Source: Alkalihalobacillus sp. YIM B00296 (GTDB lineage Bacteria > Bacillota > Bacilli > Bacillales > Fictibacillaceae). Taken from it: a stretch of 64,000 bases of DNA. This document shows positions 41,889-51,641 of this stretch, in pieces. The notes beneath the pieces are model-generated. The model saw nothing but the letters and a program-made list of their open reading frames with translations. It had not been told where the DNA came from and did not search any database. The stretch is taken from contig NZ_JAIBLJ010000003.1 in the NCBI RefSeq assembly GCF_020179385.1, positions 209,098 to 273,097 on the forward strand, in the 5' to 3' direction. Each line of letters begins with the position of its first letter. Within the stretch, counting starts at the first letter, position 1. The position numbers were made by a program, and so were the translations under genes.

Positions 41889-44800
41889 GTTTTGCCTCTC
41901 TCCCTTGGTGCAAAATGGCCTTTAATCGGTGCCTTGTCTCAATCAACTCATCAAGCTGGTCTTTGGAGGCGAAAGCTTCAAGTATACCAGTATAATACTG
42001 ATCAATCTCTTGGATGATTTCCTTCTTCATGTTTTCGATTGCTTGTACAAGCCCGTCTCCGTAGAAGGCGCTGAAATGATCCGTGTACGTTCGGACGATC
42101 TCTTGTAGCAACGGTTGCACCTTTTCTGAGAGATCTTGACGCATCCGTTCTCTCCCGTTCCCTTCAAAGAATTGCTTCGGATTTTTAAACCTTTTCAAAG
42201 AAGGCTCTAGTTCAGCGATCGTCTGATCCGGCCACTCAGGATCGATCCCAGGTGTGTCCATATTCAATTCCTGTAACGCCATCAATGGGCAGGAGCTTCG
42301 ATCAGAAGTATAATTCTCAGCCATTTCATAAAAACGCTGCCGTTGTCCATCCAGGTGTTTTTCAAGTCGCAGCGTCGTAGCCCTCAGTTCTTGAGAAAGC
42401 TGGAACAACATCGATTCCATCAATTCGTCAAGGCATTTTTTCAGCTGGTTCTGTTTCATATCTTTCGTCAATACGGAGGGGTTGAATGCGATCTTGTATT
42501 CATCATTGAACGTAAGCATCAACCGTTGGTAAACGTAATGGAGCAGTTCCTTCGTCTCTTGGATCATGGACTTTTTAAAAGGAGTTAGCGAGTATGAACA
42601 GATATACTCGATGATTTCCGTTTTTTCACTTTGCAGGCGGTTCTTCTCCTGTTCCAATTTCACCTCATCCGATTGTGCATGCTCAATCCATTCAGACAGA
42701 CGATTATACCCGGCCCTCATCAGTTCATTCGCCTGGTTGACGGATACTTCATCCCGCTCTCTGATTGTCATTGCTTCGAATTCTTTTTCGAAATGAGTAA
42801 AATTGGATAGATCACCTTCCCGATGCCCACTCCTTTCAAGCAACGCTTGTTTACTGGATAAAGCATACATACGCGGGAACCGGATGCCATACTCGATCAA
42901 TTGATCCGTTACATAATCGATAACTTCTTCACGTTCATTGGCATCTTTCGCAAGGTCTGCTGCATTGATGACAAAATACATCTTATCCATGGAGAAGGTG
43001 TCCTTCACCCGTCCTAATTGGATGAGGAAATCACGATCTGCTTTGGAAAACGCATGGTTGTAATAGGTCACGAATACGATCGCATCGGCATTCTTGATAT
43101 AATCGAAGGCAACCGAGGTGTGCCGGGCATTGATCGAATCGGCCCCTGGTGTATCGACTAACGCGATTCCTTGGCGTGTCAGTTCACAGTCATAGTAGAG
43201 CTCGACCGATTCTGTAAAACAGGCCTTGTCCTCTTGGGCGACGAACGATGCGAAGTTTTCATAGTCGATGAGCTGATTGGTACCAAGATAATCCTTCATG
43301 GCAGGATAGCCCTTTTCGACAGCCTTCAGGAAATTATAATGAGGATCCGGTCTTTCAGTAGCAATCCTTTTGATGGTTTCAAGGCCCGCTTCGATCGATT
43401 GACAGCTTTGGTCAAATCGATGCAATGAATGGTTCAGTTCCTCCAACATGACCTCAGGGGACTTCAGTTCGATTTTAACCGTACCATGCGGGTATTCTTC
43501 TGTTACCGGTAAAATCTTATTGATCGTTGCTGTAGTCGGATTCGGCGAGACGGGCAGGACATTCTCCTTTAACCATGCATTCGCGAATGAAGATTTACCT
43601 GCGCTGAAAGCTCCGAACAATGCGACCGTATATTGCTGGTTTTTGATTTTTTCGGACCGGGTTTCCATCCTGTTCAACAAATCACTTAACGAATCCCACT
43701 TGGATAATAACGCCACTGTAGCATCGAGACGTGCTGCCGTTTCTTCGACTTGTCCCTGAACAAAGTCCGCTTGTTCTTCATCCTCTTCCACGAAGGCATC
43801 TACCTTCTCTTTTATTTCCTGTTCCACATGGGTCCAAGTACCTTCTTCTGCCTGGAAATCGAGGGATCGGCGTACGCTCTCAAGCCATGACGAAGCTTCA
43901 GGTGCAGGTTCATTTGACTTGCTGATTTCAATCAACCGCTCTTTTTCTTTATTGAAAGCATCTTGCTTTTGCTGTGCTTCATTCGCTTCCATCTGTACAG
44001 CGTCCAACTCTGCAAGTTTTCTATCGATGTCATTCAGCTTTGGCTTGAGATATTCCTTTACGTAAGCTGTTTTTATATGTTGGAAAATATCCATCGCTGA
44101 ACGGCGGTATCGCTTCTTCAGATCATCTTCTACATCCCGGTTGTATTGGAGCACGTATGCTTCATTGAACGTAGCCCCTCTTTGCTGCAATCGGTTCACG
44201 TCAACCGCATTGAAACGATGTTCAATTTCATGTACCTGGCTCTCTAAACCAGGCTCATGTAAATCAAGATTTTTGATTTGTTTTTGAAGCTCTTCCTTAA
44301 TGTGCCATTCTAGTTCGTAAGTGACCTTTTCGTTAATAGCTTCACTATATCTCACAATACGTGCAGCCCGTTCTTCTTCTGTCTTTTTACGGGCGAAAAA
44401 GATTCCTGTCCTGAAATCCTCCTTCATCGCTTCCAAGACATCACGACCCAGCTCCCGGACTTCATATGGAGCAATCCGTGCATTGTCGATCAGCTTTTTC
44501 AGTTGATCGGTGAATTCCTTTTCAACCTGATCCCCCTGGGCTTCAAGCTGTGCTTTGCTAGCCAGTAATGCCGTGATTTCTTCTTTAGTGCCAGTAATGT
44601 CTGTAACCGCTTTTTTCTCCAAGGCGTCAGGATATTTCATTTCAAGATAGTCATCGATCAATTTTGTCGTCATTTTGTCCAATGTCTGTTTGATGTACGC
44701 TTCCTTGGTCGCTTTAATCGTATACAATTCGTCTTGCAAATCAGCCAATTGATTGCTTGGATGATCAACATCCTTCAACGTGGTGAAAAAGATACCCTTT

Positions 44801-45498
44801 GGATGGACACCCCATTGTTTAAATGCATGTATCGACTGTTCAGTGTAATCCCTGAAGGAAAGTTCCGCATCATGATGTTTGTCGATCTGATTGATGACGA
44901 GATAGACTTCTTTACCAAGATCCTGCATCTCTTTTGTAAAATTGAAGTTGAGTTCTGACTGGACATGATTGTAATCCATCATATAGACGATGACGTCCGC
45001 AAGGTGAAGCATGGATTCGGTCGAAATCCTGTGGGCATCATCCACTGAATCGATTCCCGGTGTATCCATCACCACGGTCCCGTTTTCTAAAAAGGGGTGG
45101 TATTTAAAAACCTCGATCGTTTTGACGTCTTCCCCGTTTTTCGAAGCTTTCTTGACCTGAGCAACATCCAATTCACCTGGATAGGAAATTTTTTTCCCAT
45201 GTTGATCCGTAAGAAGGACATGCGGCTCGCCATTTTTGATTGCGACGATATTCGCACTTGTCGGGATTGGTGAAGAAGGCAGGAGATCGCTGCCCATCAA
45301 CTTATTGATCATACTTGATTTGCCTGCAGAAAAATGGCCGCAAAAAGCGATCGTCAACTCATTTTGGATTGATTTATTTGCCAGCTCCTTCACTTTATAT
45401 AACAAAGAAGGCGCTGCTTTATTGTTGGTAAGGTAGTCACCGAGCCGATAAAAACGGTCGACCCAATGGACATTCACATTATGTTTATTCATACTCAT
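41878..45498 (-). CDS. dynA: Double dynamin-like GTPase DynA (YpbR)
   Basis: The 1206-residue protein has two fused dynamin halves. GTPase 1: P-loop 'CGHFSAGKSSMINKLMG' (about 53-69), switch 'DTPGIDSVDDA' (about 139-149), 'INQID' base motif. GTPase 2: P-loop 'GAFSAGKSSFANAWL' (about 627-641), 'DTPGADSINA' (about 784-793), 'INAAD'. Long coiled-coil stalks surround each domain. DynA tethers and fuses membranes and repairs membrane damage in B. subtilis (1193 residues). It probably works at the cytoplasmic face of the membrane. AGGTG precedes the ATG. Confidence 0.95.
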   Translation of the reverse strand: MSMNKHNVNVHWVDRFYRLGDYLTNNKAAPSLLYKVKELANKSIQNELTIAFCGHFSAGKSSMINKLMGSDLLPSSPIPTSANIVAIKNGEPHVLLTDQHGKKISYPGELDVAQVKKASKNGEDVKTIEVFKYHPFLENGTVVMDTPGIDSVDDAHRISTESMLHLADVIVYMMDYNHVQSELNFNFTKEMQDLGKEVYLVINQIDKHHDAELSFRDYTEQSIHAFKQWGVHPKGIFFTTLKDVDHPSNQLADLQDELYTIKATKEAYIKQTLDKMTTKLIDDYLEMKYPDALEKKAVTDITGTKEEITALLASKAQLEAQGDQVEKEFTDQLKKLIDNARIAPYEVRELGRDVLEAMKEDFRTGIFFARKKTEEERAARIVRYSEAINEKVTYELEWHIKEELQKQIKNLDLHEPGLESQVHEIEHRFNAVDVNRLQQRGATFNEAYVLQYNRDVEDDLKKRYRRSAMDIFQHIKTAYVKEYLKPKLNDIDRKLAELDAVQMEANEAQQKQDAFNKEKERLIEISKSNEPAPEASSWLESVRRSLDFQAEEGTWTHVEQEIKEKVDAFVEEDEEQADFVQGQVEETAARLDATVALLSKWDSLSDLLNRMETRSEKIKNQQYTVALFGAFSAGKSSFANAWLKENVLPVSPNPTTATINKILPVTEEYPHGTVKIELKSPEVMLEELNHSLHRFDQSCQSIEAGLETIKRIATERPDPHYNFLKAVEKGYPAMKDYLGTNQLIDYENFASFVAQEDKACFTESVELYYDCELTRQGIALVDTPGADSINARHTSVAFDYIKNADAIVFVTYYNHAFSKADRDFLIQLGRVKDTFSMDKMYFVINAADLAKDANEREEVIDYVTDQLIEYGIRFPRMYALSSKQALLERSGHREGDLSNFTHFEKEFEAMTIRERDEVSVNQANELMRAGYNRLSEWIEHAQSDEVKLEQEKNRLQSEKTEIIEYICSYSLTPFKKSMIQETKELLHYVYQRLMLTFNDEYKIAFNPSVLTKDMKQNQLKKCLDELMESMLFQLSQELRATTLRLEKHLDGQRQRFYEMAENYTSDRSSCPLMALQELNMDTPGIDPEWPDQTIAELEPSLKRFKNPKQFFEGNGRERMRQDLSEKVQPLLQEIVRTYTDHFSAFYGDGLVQAIENMKKEIIQEIDQYYTGILEAFASKDQLDELIETRHRLKAILHQGREAKHEG

Positions 45499-45667
45499 GG
45501 TTACACCTATTCAAGTTGTTTTATCTTTACTTTATCACATTTAAAAAATCTGTGCGCACCTTAAGTCTTTCGAATGTCTTTTCGATATACTAGAAGATAA
45601 TATCAATGGAATACTATATAAAGCATGAGAAATCAAATAGGCTTGATCTTTTTGGAAAGGGGTACAT

Positions 45668-47260
45668 ATGGAGACAAATTTCGAACTGATCCTTTTATTG
45701 CTCGCAATTGCAGCAGGTATTACGGCGATCGCCAAAAAGCTGAACCAGCCTTATCCGATCGCACTTGTCATCATCGGTTCCCTTATCGGGATTTTACCTT
45801 ATGAGGGTCTTGAGGAATTGAAGTATTTTTTCGCAGAAGATGAGATTTTCAGATTCGCAATCATTTCGATATTCCTTCCAACACTACTTGGGGAAGCGAC
45901 ATTGAATCTTCCATTTGCTCATATCCGCGAAAATAAACTCCCTATTCTCGTTCTTGCGGTTACTGGAACGATGATCGCCTTCGTCACTGCGGGATGGATG
46001 ACGGCCGTGTTCCTTGGCTTAACGATCCAGGCTGCACTCGTATTCGCCGCCTTGATGGCACCTACCGACCCAATCAGTGTTTTGTCGATTTTCAAGTCAA
46101 TGGGGGTCAACCATAAGCTATCGACCATAATGGAGGGGGAAAGCTTAGTCAATGATGGACTTGCGGTCGTCTTGTTTACGATCGCCGCCTACCAATATGA
46201 GATGATCCTTGCTGCGGGTGCCGCTGGAATCACTCTTGCAATCGGCTCATTCTTAAAAGTCGTGATCGGCGGACTGCTCGTTGGCGGCGCATTCGGATAT
46301 TTCTTCTCACGTCTCGGTTCATTTTATGATGACTATCCGCTAGAAATCATTTTCTCCATGCTGTTGTTTTACGGATCGTTTTTCGTGGCAGAAGCGTTCC
46401 ATGTTTCAGGAGTGATTGCTGTTGTGATCGGGGGGATCATTTTCGGAAACTTTGGTAAACGTATCGGAATGAGCCCAACGACAAGTCTGAGCATCCGTAC
46501 ATTTTGGGATGTGGCCTCCCTTGTAGCGAACTCACTTGTATTTCTACTTGTCGGACTTGAAATCTCGAGGATCATCGAAACGGTCAACTGGTTGCAGGTA
46601 GTGATTGCCATCGGAATCGTCCTGCTTGCAAGAAGCATTGCCGTCTATTCGACAGTCAGTTTCATGCGTTCCCTACCAAAGAATTGGAAGCACATCTTCA
46701 ATTGGGGCGGGTTGAAAGGTTCCTTATCGTTAGCTTTAGCCCTCAGTCTGCCCATCGATTTTCCATTCAGAGAAGAGATCTTGATGCTGGCTTTCGGGGT
46801 CGTCCTCTTCTCACTTGTCGTCCAAGGATTGACCATAAAACCACTTGTTGGATTATTAGGAGAGAAATCAATCAGGGAAGAAAAACTCGAGTACGATCGA
46901 ATCCAAAGCAGGATTTACCGTTATCATTCAGGTCGTAATCACCTAGAAAAAATGGCTGAGGAAGGAACGTTATCCCCGATCGTGTTTAGTAGGCTTTCGA
47001 ACCAATACGAAGACGAGTTGAAACATTTGAACGAGGAACTTGACACCCTTTATGAGCGTGAACCAAAGCTCCGTCAGGAATCAACAGCCAGAGCGATCCG
47101 CGAAGCGTTATATGCAGAACATGAAGCACTAGAAAAATTAGAAAACCGCCATATCCTTTCTGATGAAGTCACCAATAAGGAAAAACGCTTCGTCCGCGAT
47201 CTCTTGGAACGGGAGGACTTAGGTGAGCGAGTCGCTCTACACCCGGAAGAAGATCAATAA
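45668..47260 (+). CDS. CPA1-type Na+(K+)/H+ antiporter with C-terminal tail
   Basis: The 530-residue protein has about twelve membrane helices up to about 405, then a hydrophilic tail of about 125 residues rich in Glu/Arg (coiled coil about 420-500). The ion-site motif is 'APTDPISVLSIFKSMGVN' with TDP, and 'EGESLVNDGLAVVLF' with ESLVND, typical of CPA1. It should exchange Na+ or K+ for H+. The tail may carry regulation; it lacks a TrkA-C motif I can see. Divergent from dynA; strong terminator after. Confidence 0.88.
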   Translation: METNFELILLLLAIAAGITAIAKKLNQPYPIALVIIGSLIGILPYEGLEELKYFFAEDEIFRFAIISIFLPTLLGEATLNLPFAHIRENKLPILVLAVTGTMIAFVTAGWMTAVFLGLTIQAALVFAALMAPTDPISVLSIFKSMGVNHKLSTIMEGESLVNDGLAVVLFTIAAYQYEMILAAGAAGITLAIGSFLKVVIGGLLVGGAFGYFFSRLGSFYDDYPLEIIFSMLLFYGSFFVAEAFHVSGVIAVVIGGIIFGNFGKRIGMSPTTSLSIRTFWDVASLVANSLVFLLVGLEISRIIETVNWLQVVIAIGIVLLARSIAVYSTVSFMRSLPKNWKHIFNWGGLKGSLSLALALSLPIDFPFREEILMLAFGVVLFSLVVQGLTIKPLVGLLGEKSIREEKLEYDRIQSRIYRYHSGRNHLEKMAEEGTLSPIVFSRLSNQYEDELKHLNEELDTLYEREPKLRQESTARAIREALYAEHEALEKLENRHILSDEVTNKEKRFVRDLLEREDLGERVALHPEEDQ

Positions 47261-47263
47261 ACG

Positions 47264-47311
47264 AAAACACAAGTGATTTCATGGACTCCATGAAATTCGC
47301 TTGTGTTTTTT
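47264..47311 (+). terminator. Terminator after the antiporter gene
   Basis: AAAACACAAGTGATTTCATGGA pairs with TCCATGAAATTCGCTTGTGTTTTT; about 20 bp stem with two mismatches. Confidence 0.9.
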
Positions 47312-47339
47312 AACTGCTCTTTTAAAAATAGGTTCATGA

Positions 47340-47520
47340 TGTAGTTAAGAGTGGTATGAGGCACTTAAACGCGAAAAACCGATCTTAAGTTACTCATAAG
47401 AGCTTCATGAAGCACTTACAACGAGAAAAATCGATTTTGAGGGACTCAGCAAAGCACTGAAATCGCTAAAAAACGATTTGAGGGTCTCAGGTTAGTGGTC
47501 TGAGGTACTTTTACTGTAAA
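47340..47520. repeat. Degenerate tandem repeat of about 60 bp
   Basis: Three units share 'GCACTTA.AACGCGAAAAACC'-like, 'AGAAAAATCGATTTTGAGGG' and 'CTAAAAAACGATTTGAGGGT' cores with CTCA after each. No gene is seen here. Confidence 0.45.
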
Positions 47521-47596
47521 TGCGAAAATTCAATTCTATTATATAAGCAGCCTATTGCAAAAGAGGTGACCTCATAATCTTATTCGCTGTATGAGT

Positions 47597-48151
47597 TCAT
47601 TCTTTTTTTTCAAAGAAATAGGCCATATAGATTTCGTCTTCGAACTCCCCTTTGATGCAAAGCTGATCTTCCTGGACCCCCTCGATTACGAAACCGTACT
47701 GCTCATAAAGCTTATGGGCGATCGTGTTACTGGAAAACACAGTCAGCCATAATTTATGGAGTCCTTCTTTTTCACACCAATCTAGCGCATATTTCATGAT
47801 GGATTTTCCTATACCGATCCCTTGGACGTTTTCAGAAATCCATGTGCGGAAAACCCCGCAATGTCGCTTCATCTCAAGTTCGCCACGCAATACACGCGCA
47901 ATACCATGGATTTTCCCATCGACTTCTACTACAGCATACAAGTGACCTTCTTTTTCTACTTTGTCGATGAATGCTTGCTCTTCAGAAAGGCTACGCGCTT
48001 TTTCCTTTTGGATGTATTCCCGGCTTTCGACGATAGCATCGGCTGCCTTGATGATTTCTTTTGCGTCTATTTTCATTGCTGGACGGAGGACGACATTGGC
48101 CCCGTTTTTGGCTGAAAAGGTATGAATATGAGGTTCATATTTGAGTGGCAC
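47597..48151 (-). CDS. GNAT N-acetyltransferase
   Basis: The 184-residue protein starts at GTG 48151 after AGGAGG. 'SENVQGIGIGKSIMKYALDWC' (about 111-130; Q-G-I-G-I-G) is the acetyl-CoA loop, followed by 'WLTVFSSNTIAHKLYEQYGF'. It resembles RimI/RimL-type side enzymes with a Phe/Tyr-rich end. Substrate unknown. It lies after the phosphodiesterase gene, 25 bp away, likely in the cshA transcript. Confidence 0.8.
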   Translation of the reverse strand: MPLKYEPHIHTFSAKNGANVVLRPAMKIDAKEIIKAADAIVESREYIQKEKARSLSEEQAFIDKVEKEGHLYAVVEVDGKIHGIARVLRGELEMKRHCGVFRTWISENVQGIGIGKSIMKYALDWCEKEGLHKLWLTVFSSNTIAHKLYEQYGFVIEGVQEDQLCIKGEFEDEIYMAYFFEKKE

Positions 48152-48175
48152 CCGAATTCCTCCTATTAAGACTCT

Positions 48176-48664
48176 TTAGAAGTAGTGTGTCTCAATTTTG
48201 TAAGACTCATTAATCGTCAGCCATCCATACGAATATCGCTTCTGAAACCTTTTAGCTGTGACAGAGCCAGGGTTATACAAGACAACACCACCTACAATCT
48301 CATGGTACGGTATATGAGAATGGCCGAATATGATGATGTCCGGGTCTACCCCTACAAAAGATCGTAACGCGCGTTCTGGTGTATTTTTCCCATTGCCAAG
48401 ATGACCGTGGGTAATACCTATCGTAATGCCACTGACTGTAAAAAGCTCCTTTGAGGGAAGGCGTTCTTGCAGTCCTTTCGTGTCGACATTCCCATAGACA
48501 GCCTTCACGGGCGCATATTCACACAGTTCCTCGTACACACTTTCCTCTATGAAATCACCTGCATGAACAATGAGGTCCGCTTTTTCCAGCTCAGAAACAA
48601 AAACTTCTGGGAAGCTTTTCCCAGAAGTTTTCAAGTGCGTATCACTGATCAGGAGGATCTTCAT
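48176..48664 (-). CDS. YfcE/MJ0936-type metallophosphoesterase
   Basis: From ATG 48664 (GGAAG before it) the product has 162 residues. Metal ligands: 'MKILLISDTHLKT' (D-x-H), 'DLIVHAGDFIEE' (GD), 'AVYGNVDTKGL' (GNxD), 'ITHGHLGNG' (H-G-H) and 'IIFGHSHIPY' (GHSH). This is the small class of phosphodiesterases (YsnB in B. subtilis is similar). Natural substrate unknown. A perfect terminator hairpin lies within its first 25 codons. Confidence 0.88.
   Translation of the reverse strand: MKILLISDTHLKTSGKSFPEVFVSELEKADLIVHAGDFIEESVYEELCEYAPVKAVYGNVDTKGLQERLPSKELFTVSGITIGITHGHLGNGKNTPERALRSFVGVDPDIIIFGHSHIPYHEIVGGVVLYNPGSVTAKRFQKRYSYGWLTINESYKIETHYF
48598..48632 (-). terminator. Perfect terminator hairpin inside the start of the phosphoesterase gene
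   Basis: AAAACTTCTGGGAA - AAGC - TTCCCAGAAGTTTT (minus strand, 14-bp perfect stem) followed by TTGTTTC. It begins about 60 bases after the cshA stop and codes residues about 12-23 of the phosphoesterase. Confidence 0.7.
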
Positions 48665-48688
48665 CAAACCACTTCCTGTCGTGTAGAA

Positions 48689-50179
48689 TTATTTGTTTAT
48701 CCGTTGGCGATGGGAGCGGTGTGAACGATTTTGACGGTTGCTGTTTGAGCGGTTTCCGCCTTGTCTGTTTCCACCACGACTACCTCCGCGATTAAACGGA
48801 CGTCCACCTTTACCCTTACCTTGTGAGTATGGGCGACGGTTCGAGGTTTTCTTCGAATCCAGTGGCTTGATCGGTGTTATCTCAACTGGTGTCTTATCCG
48901 GTTCTTTTGTTGCTGCCTTTAAAGCAGAAGCCACTAGCTCACGTGGATCATATTTTTCAAGCAGTTCATCTGCAATCGTGTAATACGGAGAAAGTTCTTC
49001 ATTATCAATCAGATTAGTCAATTGCTCTGCCGCGAAACGTTGTTGACCTTCGATAGCATCGTCTGTTGTCGGAATCGACATTTGTTCCATGCGCTTCTTC
49101 GTAATTTGTTCGATCGTTTTCAGATGATCGAATTCACGGGAAGTCATGAACGTGATCGCTACCCCTTCTTTACCAGCACGGCCAGTACGTCCAATACGAT
49201 GGACATAGCTTTCCGGATCTTGAGGAATATCGAAATTGTAGACGTGCGATACACCGCTGATATCGATTCCGCGTGCAGCGACGTCAGTCGCAACAAGGAT
49301 ATCAATCCGGTTGGAACGGAACTTCTTCATGACCCGGTCCCTTTTTTGTTGAGTCAAGTCACCATGGATTCCGTCAGCAGAATATCCCCTCTTGATGAGG
49401 GCATCTGTCACTTCATCGACACGCTTTTTCGTACGGCCGAAAATGATGGCAAGCTCGGGTGCCTGGATGTCTAAAAGACGGCAAAGCACATCGAACTTCT
49501 CTTTTTCATTGACCTTCACATATCGTTGATCGATTTTCTTGACGGTCATTTCACTAGCCTTTACCTGAACAATGACACGATCTTGCTTCATAAACTGGTC
49601 TGCAAGCGTTTTGATCGCTTTCGGCATCGTTGCGGAGAAAAGCATCGTTTGATGTTCTTCAGGGATTTGTCTAAGAATTTCTTTGATATCATCGATGAAT
49701 CCCATGTTCAACATTTCATCTGCTTCATCGAGAACCACCGTCTTCAATTCACCAAGACGGATCGTTTTCCGGTTCAAGTGATCCAATAGACGTCCAGGTG
49801 TCCCGACGAGGATTTGAGGTCTTTTCTTCAACGCCTTGATCTGGAAACCGATATGCTGGCCGCCATAGATCGGAATTGTACGGATCCGTTTGTGCTGACC
49901 GATCCTGTTCAATTCTTCGGCAACCTGGATCGCCAGTTCACGAGTCGGTGTCACAATCAGTGCTTGAACACCTGTTTGGTCTTTATCGATATTTTCAATC
50001 ATCGGAATACCGAATGCTGCTGTCTTTCCAGTTCCAGTTTGTGCTTGTCCGATCAAGTCTTTTCCTTCGAGAGCAACTGGGATTGCATCACGCTGAATGG
50101 AGGTTGGTTCTTCGAATCCCATGTCACTGATCGCTTTTAACGTACGTGTTTCAATTCCTAAATCTTTAAATGTTGTCAA
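48689..50179 (-). CDS. cshA: DEAD-box RNA helicase CshA
   Basis: The 496-residue helicase has the full motif set: '[14 protein letters not shown]' (Q), AQTGTGKT (I), 'PTREL' (Ia), VLDEADEM (II), SAT (III), '[10 protein letters not shown]' (VI). The C-terminal tail is rich in Gly, Arg, Asn and Ser, as in CshA (494 residues in B. subtilis), which works with the RNA degradosome and ribosome assembly. The start is TTG 50179, nine bases after AAGGAG. About 490 bp without a clear gene precede it, consistent with a long 5' leader. Confidence 0.95.
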   Translation of the reverse strand: MTTFKDLGIETRTLKAISDMGFEEPTSIQRDAIPVALEGKDLIGQAQTGTGKTAAFGIPMIENIDKDQTGVQALIVTPTRELAIQVAEELNRIGQHKRIRTIPIYGGQHIGFQIKALKKRPQILVGTPGRLLDHLNRKTIRLGELKTVVLDEADEMLNMGFIDDIKEILRQIPEEHQTMLFSATMPKAIKTLADQFMKQDRVIVQVKASEMTVKKIDQRYVKVNEKEKFDVLCRLLDIQAPELAIIFGRTKKRVDEVTDALIKRGYSADGIHGDLTQQKRDRVMKKFRSNRIDILVATDVAARGIDISGVSHVYNFDIPQDPESYVHRIGRTGRAGKEGVAITFMTSREFDHLKTIEQITKKRMEQMSIPTTDDAIEGQQRFAAEQLTNLIDNEELSPYYTIADELLEKYDPRELVASALKAATKEPDKTPVEITPIKPLDSKKTSNRRPYSQGKGKGGRPFNRGGSRGGNRQGGNRSNSNRQNRSHRSHRQRINK

Positions 50180-50414
50180 TTCATCTAACTCCTTTTTAGA
50201 TAGAAGGCAACGTTAGCATCGAATTTTGATTTACGGCTCCTTGCTCACAATCAGATTTCATTGGCAAAGAGAAATACTCTTAAATGAGTTGTTTTTTAAA
50301 ATTTTAGTTTCAAGTAGTATCAATCAAGGTGTTTAACTAACAGTGCCTAGAATAGATTGAGCTTGGTCCGTTTTATAGTTGACCAGCCCTTACAGGATGT
50401 TCCCACAGCCATGC

Positions 50415-50663
50415 TTACACATAAGCTATATCCCTTTGGCTAATATTGTCGTTGAAAGTGCACCGCTTCCAATCATGTAAAGATAGCCGTTTCCTATTCA
50501 CAAATCTCCTTATATCACCCGAAAATTCAAGGAAATTCATTGCATGAGCGCATAAAAGCACTTCCGTGAAAGCCGGAAATGCCTCATCATCTTTACAAAT
50601 AAATATGAGCTGCCGGTTTTTTAATCCAAAGATAAATTTATCATGGACGTATTGGAATTGCAA
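50415..50663 (-). CDS. Doubtful 82-residue ORF between dat and cshA
   Basis: The frame starts with a TTG a few bases after the dat stop. It contains 'YVHDKFIFGLKNRQLIFICK' and 'VLLCAHAMNFLEFSGDIRR', which read like protein. There is no RBS. It could be a remnant of a gene. Apart from this I see nothing firm in 50180-50667; 50340-50420 has weak inverted repeats. Confidence 0.25.
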   Translation of the reverse strand: MQFQYVHDKFIFGLKNRQLIFICKDDEAFPAFTEVLLCAHAMNFLEFSGDIRRFVNRKRLSLHDWKRCTFNDNISQRDIAYV

Positions 50664-50667
50664 GAAA

Positions 50668-51516
50668 TCAATTTTTTACACGTTGAAGCTGGGCGATACG
50701 CTCATTGAATTTTTCTTGCAATGTACGTGCCACTTTACCCGGTATTCCGTTGCTCACTGGTTTCCCATCAATTGAGATGACTGGTGTCACTTCCATCGTT
50801 GTACTCGAAATGATGACTTCCTCTGCATGCATCAAGTCGTTTTTATTGAACGTTTCTTCATGTACTGTAATGCCCTCTTCCTTCGCAAGTTCCAATATGA
50901 CTTGTCTTGTGATGCCATTCAAAATGAAATTATTTGCTGGATGCGTCCAGATTTCACCATTCTTTACGATATATACATTTGTAGAGCTACCTTCCGTGAC
51001 GACTTCATTCCTTATGAAAATCGATTCATCGCACTTTGCATCCATCGCCTTTTGTTTTCCAAGGACGTTGCCGAGTAGATTCAAACTCTTGATGTCACAG
51101 CGCAGCCAACGGATATCTTCTGTGGTAATCGCTGTTACCCCCTTCTTCATCTTGCTCAGAGGCCGCGGAGATTTCCGGGCATAGGCGACAAGGAGTGGTG
51201 CAGGCTGTAATGGAAATTGATGTGTCCGTTCTGCCACACCACGGGTAATTTGCAGATAGACATGACCGTCTTCTATATCATTAGCCTCTGCCAATATTTC
51301 TAAACGTCTTTTTAAGACCTCAATCGGGTATGGGAGCGACATCTGGATTTCTTTTGCACTCCGCTCCAGGCGCACCAAATGCTCATCCATGCCGAAATAC
51401 TGTCCGTTATAAACCCTTACGACTTCATAAACACCATCACCGAATTGGTACCCTCTATCTTCAATATCGATTCGCACTTCAGATTGATCTTTCAACTGAT
51501 CTTGGACTAAAATCAT
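50668..51516 (-). CDS. dat: D-amino acid aminotransferase
   Basis: From ATG 51516 (GGAGGGG before it) the protein has 282 residues, the exact B. subtilis Dat length. The PLP Lys lies in 'DIKSLNLLGNVLGKQKA' (about 144-160) and the fold-type IV marks 'DRGYQFGDGVYEVVRVYN' (about 22-39) and 'TEGSSTNVYIVKNGEIWTHP' (about 179-198) are clear. It makes D-glutamate and other D-amino acids for the cell wall. An in-frame ATG 45 bases further up lacks an RBS. Confidence 0.92.
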   Translation of the reverse strand: MILVQDQLKDQSEVRIDIEDRGYQFGDGVYEVVRVYNGQYFGMDEHLVRLERSAKEIQMSLPYPIEVLKRRLEILAEANDIEDGHVYLQITRGVAERTHQFPLQPAPLLVAYARKSPRPLSKMKKGVTAITTEDIRWLRCDIKSLNLLGNVLGKQKAMDAKCDESIFIRNEVVTEGSSTNVYIVKNGEIWTHPANNFILNGITRQVILELAKEEGITVHEETFNKNDLMHAEEVIISSTTMEVTPVISIDGKPVSNGIPGKVARTLQEKFNERIAQLQRVKN

Positions 51517-51641
51517 ATCTTCCCCTCCGCTTTCCTCGGTATAATATTTTTTTCGATTCACAAGCTATACAAAGTGACCAAAAGACTTTTGGAAAAAAGA
51601 ATCGTTTAAAAGAGCCTAAAAGAAAAGATAAAGGTGATCCT

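Noticed and set aside
51330-51641. Upstream extension of the NhaC-type antiporter frame
   Set aside because: It overlaps dat in antisense and reads as low-complexity; a good RBS is present only at ATG 51642.
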